NCBI GenBank assembly: GCA_017380435.1
Contig: JAFODZ010000017.1
Location: 1 to 36,094, forward strand
Direction of reading: 5' to 3'
Source of the DNA: Oscillospiraceae bacterium
GTDB lineage: Bacteria > Bacillota > Clostridia > Oscillospirales > Oscillospiraceae
Length of the DNA: 36,094 nucleotides
Position numbers and translations under genes: made by a program. The first letter of the stretch is position 1. Each line of letters opens with the position of its first letter. This document shows positions 1 through 6,815 of the stretch, piece by piece. The notes below the pieces were generated by a model. The model was not told the DNA's origin, did no database searches, and saw only the letters and a list, made by a program, of their open reading frames with translations.

Positions 1-663
1 CTGCACGAGTTCAACCCCATGATGGGTCACCGTGGCTGCCGTCTGAGCGTCACCTATCCCGAAATCGCTGCTATGCAGACCAAGGCTGTTATCCGTGCCG
101 CTATCGCAACCCAGAAGCGTCATCCCGAATGGAACACCGTTCCCGAGATCATGATTCCCCTGGTTGGCGATGTGAAGGAGCTGAAGTTCGTTAAGGATGT
201 AGTCGTTAAGACTGCTGACGCTGAGATCGCTGCTGCCGGTATCGAGCTGAAGTACGAAGTCGGCACCATGATCGAGATTCCCAGAGCTTGTCTGACCGCT
301 GACGAGATCGCTAAGGAAGCTGAGTTCTTCTGCTTCGGCACCAACGACCTGACTCAGATGACCTTCGGCTTCTCCCGTGACGACGCCGGCAAGTTCCTGA
401 ATGCTTACTACGACAGCAAGATCTACGAAAACGATCCCTTCGCCAAGCTGGATCAGACCGGCGTTGGTATGCTGATGGAAATGGCTGTTGCTAAGGGCAA
501 GGCCAGCGGCAAGAACCTGCACTACGGTATCTGCGGCGAGCACGGCGGCGATCCCGTTTCCGTGGAATTCTGCCACAAGATCGGCCTGGACTATGTGTCC
601 TGCAGCCCCTTCCGTGTGCCTATCGCAAGACTGGCTGCTGCTCAGGCTGCCATTAAGGGCTAA
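1..663 (+). CDS. ppdK: Pyruvate, phosphate dikinase, C-terminal part (5' end outside window)
   Basis: PPDK interconverts pyruvate + ATP + phosphate and PEP + AMP + pyrophosphate in the cytoplasm; in fermenting Clostridia it links glycolysis and gluconeogenesis. The gene is open from the first base in frame 1, so the ATP-grasp and phosphohistidine domains lie upstream and only about 220 residues of the PEP/pyruvate-binding barrel are visible. Seen here are the NPMMGHRGCR motif at the left edge, FCFGTNDLTQ in the middle, and GICGEHGGDP near the end with the catalytic cysteine of this family. The protein ends AAAQAAIKG. A strong terminator follows within 10 bases. The last codons are echoed three times further downstream (see findings). 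Confidence 0.96.
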   Translation: MHEFNPMMGHRGCRLSVTYPEIAAMQTKAVIRAAIATQKRHPEWNTVPEIMIPLVGDVKELKFVKDVVVKTADAEIAAAGIELKYEVGTMIEIPRACLTADEIAKEAEFFCFGTNDLTQMTFGFSRDDAGKFLNAYYDSKIYENDPFAKLDQTGVGMLMEMAVAKGKASGKNLHYGICGEHGGDPVSVEFCHKIGLDYVSCSPFRVPIARLAAAQAAIKG

Positions 664-671
664 TTGCTAAT

Positions 672-710
672 AAAAATATTCGCCGCTGGGTTTCCAGCGG
701 CGATATTTTT
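672..710 (+). terminator. Intrinsic terminator of ppdK
   Basis: A GC-rich stem (CGCCGCTGG paired with CCAGCGGCG) is flanked by A-rich and T-rich runs (AAAAATATT on the left, ATATTTTT on the right). It begins nine bases after the ppdK stop codon. The A/T symmetry means it could also act on the other strand. Confidence 0.9.
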
Positions 711-730
711 GCAATTATGCCCTTGTGGCA

Positions 731-907
731 GCCAGCTATATTCGCCTTGCGGCGAGCTAAATTGGCTATCGCCAGCTAACTTTGCTGACGCAAGCTAAAT
801 TGCCTGCGGGCAGCTGGGGGCGAATATAATTTAGCTGCTGCGAAGCAACAATTTAGCTGCGAAGCAATTTAGCGATTGCCATAAGGCAATCATTTAGCTA
901 TAATATA
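731..907. repeat. Array of mini-hairpins separated by GCTAAAT / ATTTAGC linkers
   Basis: About 175 bases without a gene. The left half alternates short palindromes (TCGCC-ttgc-GGCGA, TGGC-tatc-GCCA, TTGC-tgac-GCAA, TGCC-tgc-GGGCA) with the linker GCTAAAT or GCTAACT. The right half alternates other palindromes (TGCT-gcga-AGCA, TGC-gaa-GCA, GATTGCC-ataa-GGCAATC) with the inverted linker ATTTAGC. TATATTCGCC near the left end is matched by GGCGAATATA in the middle, so the element is also a larger imperfect inverted repeat. The last module carries the promoter of the candidate RNA that follows. The repeat family was not identified. Confidence 0.8.
876..904 (+). promoter_or_regulatory. Sigma-A type promoter of candidate small RNA
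   Basis: TTGCCA (876-881) and TATAAT (899-904) are separated by exactly 17 bases. The -35 box is part of the last mini-hairpin of the array. A start near 911 would give an RNA of about 113 bases ending at the U-run at 1023. Confidence 0.65.
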
Positions 908-910
908 ACA

Positions 911-1023
911 ATATAAAACAACTTGACAAAGCTGATACAATAATAAAAGGAGATAGTTGTGGCTGGAGCCGCCCTTAGGGCCGTATCTGGATTCCCTTGT
1001 GGAAGACCGACTATCTCCTTTTT
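911..1023 (+). ncRNA. Candidate structured small RNA, family unknown
   Basis: No reading frame with a ribosome binding site is seen. A perfect 13-base inverted repeat (AAAAGGAGATAGT at 945-957, ACTATCTCCTTTT at 1010-1022) encloses 52 bases that form three further hairpins: GGCT-gg-AGCC (961-970), GCCC-tta-GGGC (971-981) and TTCC-cttgt-GGAA (992-1004). The closing stem ends in five T residues, so it can serve as terminator as well. A 17-bp-spaced promoter lies 40-70 bases upstream. The start is placed by promoter distance and is approximate. The overall shape recalls a cloverleaf, but no tRNA T-arm or anticodon arm is present. It could instead be a non-autonomous mobile element with 13-bp ends. 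Confidence 0.55.
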
Positions 1024-1030
1024 GTTTCCC

Positions 1031-1073
1031 TCTTTTGCTGATAGCACCACAGGCTGCTATCAAAGAATCTAAG
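1031..1073 (+). repeat. ppdK-tail-like sequence, copy B
   Basis: CTCTTTTGCTGATAGCACC is followed by a stretch that would read APQAAIKESK and stop, resembling the ppdK end AAQAAIKG. The same leading sequence precedes copies C (about 5894) and D (about 6819). Part of it (TGATAGCA with TGCTATCA) can also form an 8-bp hairpin. No start codon or ribosome binding site belongs to it. Confidence 0.55.
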
Positions 1074-1091
1074 TAATTAGGTTTATAACAC

Positions 1092-1115
1092 ACAGAACCG
1101 TCCCCTGTCTTCTGT
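1092..1115 (+). repeat. REP-like repeat, copy 1 (ACAGAACCGTCCCCTGTCTT type)
   Basis: The 18-base core AGAACCGTCCCCTGTCTT (1094-1111) occurs exactly, in inverse orientation, at 5568-5585. Both copies stand directly before the broken 5' side of a gene remnant. This wording resembles the short REP sequences scattered in Firmicutes genomes and mobilised by REP-associated Y1 (IS200-like) transposases. No such transposase is in the window. Confidence 0.7.
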
Positions 1116-1237
1116 TGGAGTTGCTGGATGCCTTTTTGAAGGCCGTGCCGGTGGTAGGACTTGCGTGCACCCCGGATGCAGCGGCAGTAGATACCCTGGA
1201 AGCCTATTTGCAGGCTCAGACAGAAACTGCATATTGA
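1112..1237 (+). pseudogene. 3' remnant of an unidentified gene
   Basis: An open frame of 41 codons runs from the REP-like repeat to a TGA and has the composition of real coding sequence; part of it reads AVPVVGLACTPDAAAVDT. It has no start codon or ribosome binding site on its 5' side, where the repeat begins, and it is followed by a proper terminator at 1265-1293. The simplest reading is the last part of a gene whose front was lost at the repeat junction. The protein family is not recognised. Confidence 0.5.
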
Positions 1238-1264
1238 GTCCTGCCTTTACAAGCAGAAATAGCG

Positions 1265-1293
1265 AAGTCCACCCCTTTTGGGGTGGGCTTTTT
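1265..1293 (+). terminator. Intrinsic terminator behind the gene remnant
   Basis: GTCCACCCC-tttt-GGGGTGGGC followed by TTTTT, 28 bases after the stop codon of the remnant. Confidence 0.9.
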
Positions 1294-1374
1294 CGTATTT
1301 CCGGCAAGTATGGATCTGACCTTAATTTAGATTGGAGGACAGTGATTGCAAAAGCGGCTGCTTTCATTTGGGAC

Positions 1375-1403
1375 TTGCATTTTGCTGTGGGATTTGATAT
1401 AAT
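1375..1403 (+). promoter_or_regulatory. Promoter of the ABC exporter operon
   Basis: TTGCAT (1375-1380), 17-base spacer, TATAAT (1398-1403). The expected start is about 28 bases before the ATG at 1439. Confidence 0.8.
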
Positions 1404-1438
1404 TACTTTAGTTTTATTGTCTTTTTTGGGGGAAGGAT

Positions 1439-4400
1439 ATGTTTTTTCGCAACGGAATCAAGTCAATTCTGCGGGAACGGGGTCGCACGGTGCTGTTCTC
1501 ACTTTTGATTATGCTTCTAACGGTTACGATGATCTTGTCGCTGAGTGTGCTGCTATATACTACGGCGGTGAAGAACGCTTGCAACAAAGCTTACCGCTCC
1601 ATCGCTTTGGTGGAGTATATGGGTTCTGAATATCCCAACGAGGACGAACCGGACGCCGCTGCCCGTGAAGCGGCAGCTAAGCTGAAAGACGAGGAGATTC
1701 TGGCAATTCCGGGCGTGAATGGCTGGACCCGTGGCAGCACTGCCTTTGCATCCGTGGAGGGATACGGTCGCCGCTCCGGTGTTATGCCCTATAAAAACCG
1801 GTCGGTCATTGTCATCAGCCAGGTTTCAAACCCCATAGAGCAGTGGGTGAAGTTTGACACATATAACCAGCCGTTGACCGAGGAAGGCTCCATCACCTAT
1901 TATACCTGCTTACTAAAAACGTCGCTCTATTCCCGGGAGGGCAAGGAGGGCGCTTATATTGACATTCTTTTGAACGATAGTGGCTTTGTTCCGGAATATG
2001 GAAAAAGTTATATCCTGAACGGTTCTTTCGTGGATGACTCCGGTACTACCCGTAAGATGGGCGGCTATCCCCTCAATGGCTATGACGTGTTTAAGGTCGA
2101 GTCCTTCCTTTCCGGGGACGCGCTGCCCTATGCGGATTATACCGAAGGAATGGAGATTCCTGAGGCTTTTCTGAATGCGGTGGAGCAGTACCAAAGGATG
2201 AACAATTATGTGCAGATTGTGCCTTGTCAGGACGTAAGGGATGTCTACGCATTTCATCAGAACGAGCTGCGATTGGCAGAGGGAAAAATGCCGGATCCCG
2301 AAACCCCATATGCCTGTGTCGTATCCAATGATTTGGCAACCCAAATGGGGCTAAAGCCCGGAGACACCTTTTCCATAGATGCGCTTCGGGGAACATCGGA
2401 GGATCGCTATCGTTTGGTTAGCACCGGCGAAAGGCAGACCCTTACGGTCAGCGGTGTTGCCTACGAATCTAACGACTTCAAGGGTACTGTTTGGGTCGTT
2501 GCAGAAAACATAGAAACACCCCTGTTCGGCTATCTGCTGGGCACGGTTTCTTTGGACAATGCCAAGGCAGAAGAGGCGGTGGAGGCGCTGCGCGCTCTCG
2601 TACCGGCGCAAGTGCGTGTGACTGCCCTTGACCAGGGATACGGCAGCGCCGTGCAACCTTTTTTGGAGGTTGAAAAAACTGCGGTGAATGTGCTTTTGAT
2701 CTGCGCGGCAGGCATCGTGGCCATTTTGCTGCTGTTTGCGTTTTTGTATGTTGGCAGACAACAAAGCACCGTAAAGATCTTGTTTTCTATGGGAACGCCC
2801 AGCCGGGACATTGCTGCCTGGTTTTTGTCGGGTGCATTGGTCATTTGCGGCGGCGCTGCCGTTTTGGGTGCGGTGCTGGGTGTGCTTTTGCGACCCAGGG
2901 TGTTCCGTATGATCGCAGAAATGGCCAGCCGGGGCGGCAACAGCTTCTTATGGTATAGTGAAACAGCCGTGGGTGTGGTGAAGCAGACGGCTTACGATCC
3001 CCAGGTTCCTATATGGCCTAATTTGCTGGTAGTGCCGGTGATCGTGGTGGTTGCGCTGCTGCTTTGTTTGCGGTTTTTACGTATGGCGCGCCAGGGTGGA
3101 ACCCGGAAACAGGGCAAAAGCAGAGTCCGTGTGCCTCGTGGAAAGACCACGTCGATGCGTGTGGGTGGCCTGGGTTTTGCGCTGCTTTCCATCCGCCGGG
3201 GCGGCTTGCGGTCGCTGGTGGTGCCCCTGGTCTCCTTTGTGCTGACGCTGACCCTTTTGATTTTGGGCGGTATGTACCAGGGTTGGCAGAATAAGCTGGA
3301 TGATGCGCTGGAAAACACCCGTATCGAAGGTATGACGGTCAGCCTGAACGGACGGAGTTATTCGGGTCTTGTGCTACCTGTAGCCAATCTTCGAAAGCTT
3401 ATGGGTGTGGAAGGCGTGGAGGATGTGGCGGTATCTTATGGCTACCGTTACTGGCTGACGGAAGACGAGCCGGGCTTCACCTACGGCTCCTATGGTCGTG
3501 CACACCGGCAGGCCTGGATCGATGCCCAACCGGAGATGGTGGCGTTGAATTCGCTGTCGGCAGCCAAGGAGTTTTATTATGCAGATCCGGAGGTCGCCTG
3601 GCTGGAAGGCTGGGATGAGACAGCACTTGCAGAGCCGGATTATAGGCCGATGCGTAATCGCAACGAGGAGAAGGCAGATGAAAAGCTGATTCCTGCCGTG
3701 TGCAGCACCGCATTTTTGGAGGCCCACGATATGGTCCTGGGTGACACATTCTTATGCTACGTACGTGTTGAACACAGCAATGCTGACGTGCGGGAGATCC
3801 CGCTGAACGTCCAAGCCGTGGGAAGCTATGTGCTGCAAGGGGGCAAGGATCAAATCTATGTGCCGCTGGCTTGCCATATTCCCATGTCGCTGTTGGATGT
3901 CAACGAAGACTCCAACAGTATTATCCGGTGGGACAGATATAATTTCCGAACCTGCCGGTTTTATCTGTCCTGTGCCGGGGAGTTGGATACCGTGCGGCAG
4001 CTGCTGCGGGATCAGGAATTCAGCGCTGTCGGACATATCACCGGCAACCGTGTGACACTGATTTTGAAGGATGCATCCTTCCTGCAGCTGAAGGAGAATA
4101 TGGAGCGCAACATCGCAATGGGCAAAGTCTTGTCCTCGGTGATCTCGCTGCTGGTGGTGCTGTTGGGATTTTTGATCTCCTGGCTGATGATCTATTCCCG
4201 GCGGATGGAGTTTGCCTTGATGCGTGGCTGCGGCGCACAAAGGCGACGGGTGTTTGCGTCCTTCTTCCTGGAGCAAGGGCTCCTTTGTCTTGGGGGTTGC
4301 CTGGTAGGTTGTATTGGACTTTGTTGGCTCTATGCAGGCGGGATGGTCCAGTTTTTGGTTGTGGCGGCTTACCTTGTTTGCTATCTGCTGGGTGCAACCA

Positions 4401-4459
4401 TATCCATCCGGATGATCGGCAGGAGTGAACTGATGAAGATCCTGGCTGTCCGGGAATGA
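1439..4459 (+). CDS. Large MacB/FtsX-type ABC transporter permease (1006 aa)
   Basis: Membrane subunit of an ABC exporter or mechanotransmission complex; its ATPase is the next gene. The start is supported by GGAAGGA just upstream and a consensus promoter. Topology read from hydrophobicity: one membrane segment near residues 20-42, a large extracytoplasmic domain to about 415, three segments (about 418-440, 460-482, 527-546) forming the first FtsX core, another at about 590-612, a second extracytoplasmic domain to about 885, and three final segments (894-917, 945-963, 966-987). This two-FtsX-core layout is typical of Firmicutes peptide or antibiotic exporters and lipoprotein-release-like permeases. 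The substrate is unknown. No two-component system, which often accompanies BceAB-type pairs, is adjacent. Confidence 0.88.
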   Translation: MFFRNGIKSILRERGRTVLFSLLIMLLTVTMILSLSVLLYTTAVKNACNKAYRSIALVEYMGSEYPNEDEPDAAAREAAAKLKDEEILAIPGVNGWTRGSTAFASVEGYGRRSGVMPYKNRSVIVISQVSNPIEQWVKFDTYNQPLTEEGSITYYTCLLKTSLYSREGKEGAYIDILLNDSGFVPEYGKSYILNGSFVDDSGTTRKMGGYPLNGYDVFKVESFLSGDALPYADYTEGMEIPEAFLNAVEQYQRMNNYVQIVPCQDVRDVYAFHQNELRLAEGKMPDPETPYACVVSNDLATQMGLKPGDTFSIDALRGTSEDRYRLVSTGERQTLTVSGVAYESNDFKGTVWVVAENIETPLFGYLLGTVSLDNAKAEEAVEALRALVPAQVRVTALDQGYGSAVQPFLEVEKTAVNVLLICAAGIVAILLLFAFLYVGRQQSTVKILFSMGTPSRDIAAWFLSGALVICGGAAVLGAVLGVLLRPRVFRMIAEMASRGGNSFLWYSETAVGVVKQTAYDPQVPIWPNLLVVPVIVVVALLLCLRFLRMARQGGTRKQGKSRVRVPRGKTTSMRVGGLGFALLSIRRGGLRSLVVPLVSFVLTLTLLILGGMYQGWQNKLDDALENTRIEGMTVSLNGRSYSGLVLPVANLRKLMGVEGVEDVAVSYGYRYWLTEDEPGFTYGSYGRAHRQAWIDAQPEMVALNSLSAAKEFYYADPEVAWLEGWDETALAEPDYRPMRNRNEEKADEKLIPAVCSTAFLEAHDMVLGDTFLCYVRVEHSNADVREIPLNVQAVGSYVLQGGKDQIYVPLACHIPMSLLDVNEDSNSIIRWDRYNFRTCRFYLSCAGELDTVRQLLRDQEFSAVGHITGNRVTLILKDASFLQLKENMERNIAMGKVLSSVISLLVVLLGFLISWLMIYSRRMEFALMRGCGAQRRRVFASFFLEQGLLCLGGCLVGCIGLCWLYAGGMVQFLVVAAYLVCYLLGATISIRMIGRSELMKILAVRE

Positions 4460-4476
4460 TAAAAAGGGGAATCGCA

Positions 4477-5139
4477 ATGAGTGTTATTGAATTGCACGAT
4501 GTGAAATATGTTTACCAAAGTAAGTACCAGCGTGTGGAGGCGCTTCGAGGGATATCCTATAATTTCCAGCCGGGAAAAGTGTATGCCATTATGGGTAGCT
4601 CCGGCTGCGGCAAGACCACACTGCTGTCTTTGATGGCGGGCCTGGATGTACCTACCGAGGGTAAGGTCTTGTGCGAGGGTATTTCTACCGGGGACATCGA
4701 CCTGGAAAAATATCGCCGGGAGCGTGTGGCGGTGATTTATCAGGATTTTCGCCTGTTTCCCCTTCTTACGGTGGCGGAAAATGTGATGTACCCTATGGAG
4801 CTGCGGGGTATGAAGGCGGCGGCAGCGAAAAAACGTGCCGCAGAACTGATCCAAAAGGTGGGCTTGCCGGAAGCGGTGCTGGATCGTTTTCCTGCGATGC
4901 TTTCCGGCGGTGAGCAGCAGCGTGTGGCTGTTGCCCGGGCGCTGGGCGCACAGACCAAGGTTCTGCTGGCAGATGAGCCTACCGGCAACCTGGACTCCCA
5001 AAACAGCGAGTATGTTTTTGACATTCTTGCGGCCTTGGCTCACGAGGATGGCTACTGCGTGATCATCGTGACCCACGACGATGCCTTGGGAAAACGAGCC
5101 GACGAGACCGTTCGTATGCGCGATGGCGAACTGGCGTAA
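4477..5139 (+). CDS. ABC transporter ATP-binding protein (LolD/MacB class)
   Basis: Cytoplasmic ATPase (220 aa) that drives the permease encoded immediately upstream. It has Walker A GSSGCGKTT near residue 40, the Q-loop VIYQDFRLFP, the signature LSGGEQQR, Walker [13 protein letters not shown] and the switch histidine in IVTHD. The start is set at the ATG at 4477 because AAAGGGGA ends seven bases before it. An upstream in-frame ATG at 4456 overlaps the permease stop codon and has no proper ribosome binding site. The spacing implies one operon, ending at the terminator at 5168-5206. The class is that of MacB, LolD and FtsE, matching the FtsX-type partner. Confidence 0.95.
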   Translation: MSVIELHDVKYVYQSKYQRVEALRGISYNFQPGKVYAIMGSSGCGKTTLLSLMAGLDVPTEGKVLCEGISTGDIDLEKYRRERVAVIYQDFRLFPLLTVAENVMYPMELRGMKAAAAKKRAAELIQKVGLPEAVLDRFPAMLSGGEQQRVAVARALGAQTKVLLADEPTGNLDSQNSEYVFDILAALAHEDGYCVIIVTHDDALGKRADETVRMRDGELA

Positions 5140-5167
5140 GGGAATATACATAGTGCTTAAATAGTTT

Positions 5168-5206
5168 CAGTCGGTGAGGGATTTTGGGATCCTTCACCGG
5201 CTGTTT
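5168..5206 (+). terminator. Terminator of the ABC exporter operon
   Basis: CAGTCGGTGAGGG pairs with CCTTCACCGGCTG (one or two mismatches) and is followed by TTTT. It lies 28 bases after the ATPase stop codon and directly faces the 3' end of the acetyltransferase remnant on the other strand. Confidence 0.8.
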
Positions 5207-5210
5207 TACA

Positions 5211-5565
5211 TTATTCCACACCTTGCATATCCATCAGCTGGCGCAGATCGCCAAGGCTTTTGTTGTACTGCGCCTGGGAGATGGCCTTTTTCTCCAAAAA
5301 GGTATCCAGGGTTTTCTTCTGATTCCGGAACAAAGTGATCTTCTGCCAACGTTCCTTCGTCATCAGGTTGGTATGTCCCGTCCGGGTTTCGTTCATCAGC
5401 GTTACCTCCAGGTTTTCGGTGGTGTACTGATATATAAATCCCAGCTTTTCCTGGACACGCTTGGATTTTTCGTTTCCTTCGTAGTAGCCGCACCAAACGC
5501 CGCCCATACCCAGGTGCGCAAAGGCATATTGCAGCAATGCACGGGCGGCTTCCGGAATCAGTCCC
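5211..5565 (-). pseudogene. Truncated GNAT N-acetyltransferase (RimJ/RimL type), C-terminal two thirds
   Basis: Read on the minus strand, the frame shows IPEAARALLQYAF, then GYYEGNEKSKRVQEKLGF, the classic second half of a RimJ/RimL-type GNAT fold, followed by a conventional GNAT ending and a 43-residue helical extension. About 118 residues remain, against roughly 170-180 for intact members. The front, including most of the R/QxxGxG acetyl-CoA loop, is missing, and the break falls exactly at REP copy 2. No start codon with a ribosome binding site is present, so an active enzyme is unlikely. The frame stays open upstream past the repeat, but that stretch has no GNAT character and overlaps the next gene. 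Confidence 0.75.
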
Positions 5566-5567
5566 AA

Positions 5568-5592
5568 AAGACAGGGGACGGTTCTCTGTCTT
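5568..5592 (-). repeat. REP-like repeat, copy 2
   Basis: AAGACAG and CTGTCTT at the two ends form a 7-bp palindrome around GGGACGGTTCT. Its inverse complement contains AGAACCGTCCCCTGTCTT, identical to copy 1 at 1094-1111. It marks the point where the acetyltransferase gene is broken. Confidence 0.7.
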
Positions 5593-5606
5593 AGAGATGA
5601 TAAGTA

Positions 5607-5885
5607 ATGAAGAACAATAAAACAAAGTTGAAGGAATACGATTGCGTTGAACTTATTACTGACAGAGAGTGTTATGCGAAAGACGGTGTTTACAAAGGTA
5701 TACAAGGATGGATATGCTTCGCAAAAGAGGTTGTGGGCTTCTCGCTTGTCAATTTTCCATGCTATGGCAACCATCCGGATATTGCAACCATTTCTGTCCG
5801 CGACGAGGATTTGCGTATAATTACAAAGGACGAAGCTGACGATTGGATTAATGACCGGATCAAAGCAGAACATGAAGGGAAATAA
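5607..5885 (+). CDS. Small hypothetical protein (92 aa)
   Basis: A short cytoplasmic protein without signal peptide or membrane segment. The opening LKEYDCVELITDRECYAKDG and the following GVYKGIQGW resemble small single-domain proteins (of the DUF4926 kind) in which a short beta-barrel begins with a YDxVELIxD motif and a KGxxG turn. This likeness is weak and the function is unknown. The start at 5607 is chosen because the protein-like composition begins there, though the ribosome binding site (GAGATGATAAG) is poor and no clear promoter is seen. It begins only 15 bases after a REP-like repeat, so its original upstream control may have been lost. It ends at the ppdK-tail copy C. Confidence 0.55.
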   Translation: MKNNKTKLKEYDCVELITDRECYAKDGVYKGIQGWICFAKEVVGFSLVNFPCYGNHPDIATISVRDEDLRIITKDEADDWINDRIKAEHEGK

Positions 5886-5891
5886 TCTCCC

Positions 5892-5938
5892 CCTTTTGCT
5901 GTCTGCAACCCAGGCTGCCATCAAGGGCTAATTGCTAA
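5892..5938 (+). repeat. ppdK-tail-like sequence, copy C (best match)
   Basis: CAGGCTGCCATCAAGG and the following GCTAATTGCTAA match the ppdK 3' end at about 642-670 with one mismatch over roughly 28 bases, including the stop codon. The bases to the left (CTTTTGCTGTCTGCAACC) instead match copies B and D. As in ppdK, a terminator follows at once. Copy C therefore looks like a junction: left half from the inserted element, right half from the ppdK 3' end. Confidence 0.7.
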
Positions 5939-5942
5939 CAAT

Positions 5943-5972
5943 AAAATGCCGCTCTTCGGAGCGGCATTTTTT
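5943..5972 (+). terminator. Intrinsic terminator after ppdK-tail copy C
   Basis: AAAATGCCGCTC-ttcg-GAGCGGCATTTTTT: a perfect stem with a UUCG tetraloop and a T-run. It can end transcription from the small gene at 5607. Confidence 0.95.
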
Positions 5973-5973
5973 G

Positions 5974-6180
5974 TTAGCGGCGATATAAATCCCTTGCGGG
6001 ATTTACGATATACCGCTTAAGCGGTGCGATATATCTCCGATGCGATATGCGCGGCTCGCGCGTGAGGGGGAGCGAAGGGAGCGCTGCCGGCGGCAGATGA
6101 AGCGACCTGAGCGAGTGGCAGTGGTCGATAAAATCGAGGATCCGTGTAAACCCGAAGATTTTATCGGGCACCACAACAGG
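5974..6180. repeat. Second hairpin-linker array and long stem-loop
   Basis: No gene is seen here. First, the linker CGATATA alternates with short palindromes (AATCCC-ttgc-GGGATT, CCGC-ttaa-GCGG), the same architecture as the array at 731-907 but with other words. Then follows a purine-rich GC stretch (6055-6120). Last is a long stem: CGATAAAATC pairs with GATTTTATCG, closed on the outside by GTGG and CCAC (about 6120-6174), with a loop of about 20 bases. It may be a composite of intergenic repeats. Confidence 0.6.
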
Positions 6181-6202
6181 ACTCTATATCATATCGCTAT
6201 CC

Positions 6203-6256
6203 CTTGTAGGGGACGGGTTTCCCGTCCCGCGGGAGGCGAAACGCCTCCCCTACAAG
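6203..6256. repeat. Palindromic intergenic repeat, copy 1
   Basis: CTTGTAGGGG and CCCCTACAAG form perfect 10-bp ends around two inner hairpins (GACGGG-ttt-CCCGTC and GGGAGGCG-aaa-CGCCTCCC). A related copy in inverse orientation is at 15194-15261. It looks like a small non-autonomous (MITE/REP-like) element. Confidence 0.8.
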
Positions 6257-6293
6257 AAGATCATCGCATCTTGCGTAGGAGCGGATTTTTTTG

Positions 6294-6322
6294 TTGCAAC
6301 CATAATGGCTTTATGATAGAAT
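6294..6322 (+). promoter_or_regulatory. Promoter of the lipoprotein gene
   Basis: TTGCAA (6294-6299), 17-base spacer, TAGAAT (6317-6322). The predicted start is just before the ribosome binding site of the gene at 6347. Confidence 0.65.
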
Positions 6323-6346
6323 AAAATGACTAAGGAGGGGCGACAA

Positions 6347-6802
6347 ATGACAAAAAGAATTTTGGCTTTTATTCTATGCGGAATCATGTTGCTGTGTCTT
6401 GCTTCTTGCGGTCAAGGAAAAGAAGATTACACCGCAAAACTCGTTTCTATTATGAACAGCAAAGAAGAAACATCTGTTCAAGATGTTTTCTCCTTTGAAT
6501 TTGATCGTGCATATGTTTTCAACTTTGAAGATGGTTATCTCAATGGTGATGGCTTTGCCCAAAAATACAATTTGGATATCTCTATCAGCCAAGTTGAGGC
6601 TGGGAAAACAGACAATGTTCAAAGAATTGTATTTGTGGATGAAGCTGGGAATTTTGTGTCTTTATTCCAGTGTACTATGGACGAAATATTCATAGAAAGC
6701 AAAGGCGTTGTGATTGATCCTGAAACAGTTATTAATAGAAGTTCGTCTCAAGAAAAACCGTTGCAAATCACCTTTGAAAGTGCAGACCGATATGGTTCTT
6801 AA
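6347..6802 (+). CDS. Small secreted lipoprotein (151 aa)
   Basis: The N-terminus (Lys-Arg, a hydrophobic stretch, then LASC with Cys21) is a textbook type II signal peptide, so the mature protein should be anchored by lipid to the outer face of the membrane. The start is set at 6347, seven bases after AAGGAGGGG; the in-frame ATG at 6326 lies before that site. The mature part of about 130 residues is acidic and probably a single beta-rich domain; no known family is recognised. Its base composition is more AT-rich than the flanking operons, in line with recent acquisition. Its own promoter lies directly upstream, and ppdK-tail copy D and a terminator follow. Confidence 0.75.
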   Translation: MTKRILAFILCGIMLLCLASCGQGKEDYTAKLVSIMNSKEETSVQDVFSFEFDRAYVFNFEDGYLNGDGFAQKYNLDISISQVEAGKTDNVQRIVFVDEAGNFVSLFQCTMDEIFIESKGVVIDPETVINRSSSQEKPLQITFESADRYGS

Positions 6803-6815
6803 ATAAAATGCATTG

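Noticed and set aside
923-951. TTGACA at 923-928 as the promoter of the small RNA
   Set aside because: No -10 box lies 16-18 bases downstream; TACAAT at 936-941 is only 7 bases away. The TTGCCA/TATAAT pair at 876-904 has correct spacing.
945-1022. tRNA or tRNA-like gene
   Set aside because: The closing stem and three hairpins recall a cloverleaf, but the T-arm GTTCRA motif, the anticodon loop and the CCA-adjacent pattern are absent, and the closing stem is 13 bp.
1165-1629. Open frame of 154 codons overlapping the start of the ABC permease
   Set aside because: It spans a terminator and a promoter, lacks a ribosome binding site, and is out of frame with the permease.
5566-5924. Upstream extension of the minus-strand acetyltransferase frame
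   Set aside because: The frame stays open across the REP-like repeat and opposite the 92-aa gene, but the translated sequence has no GNAT character, so the gene is treated as truncated.
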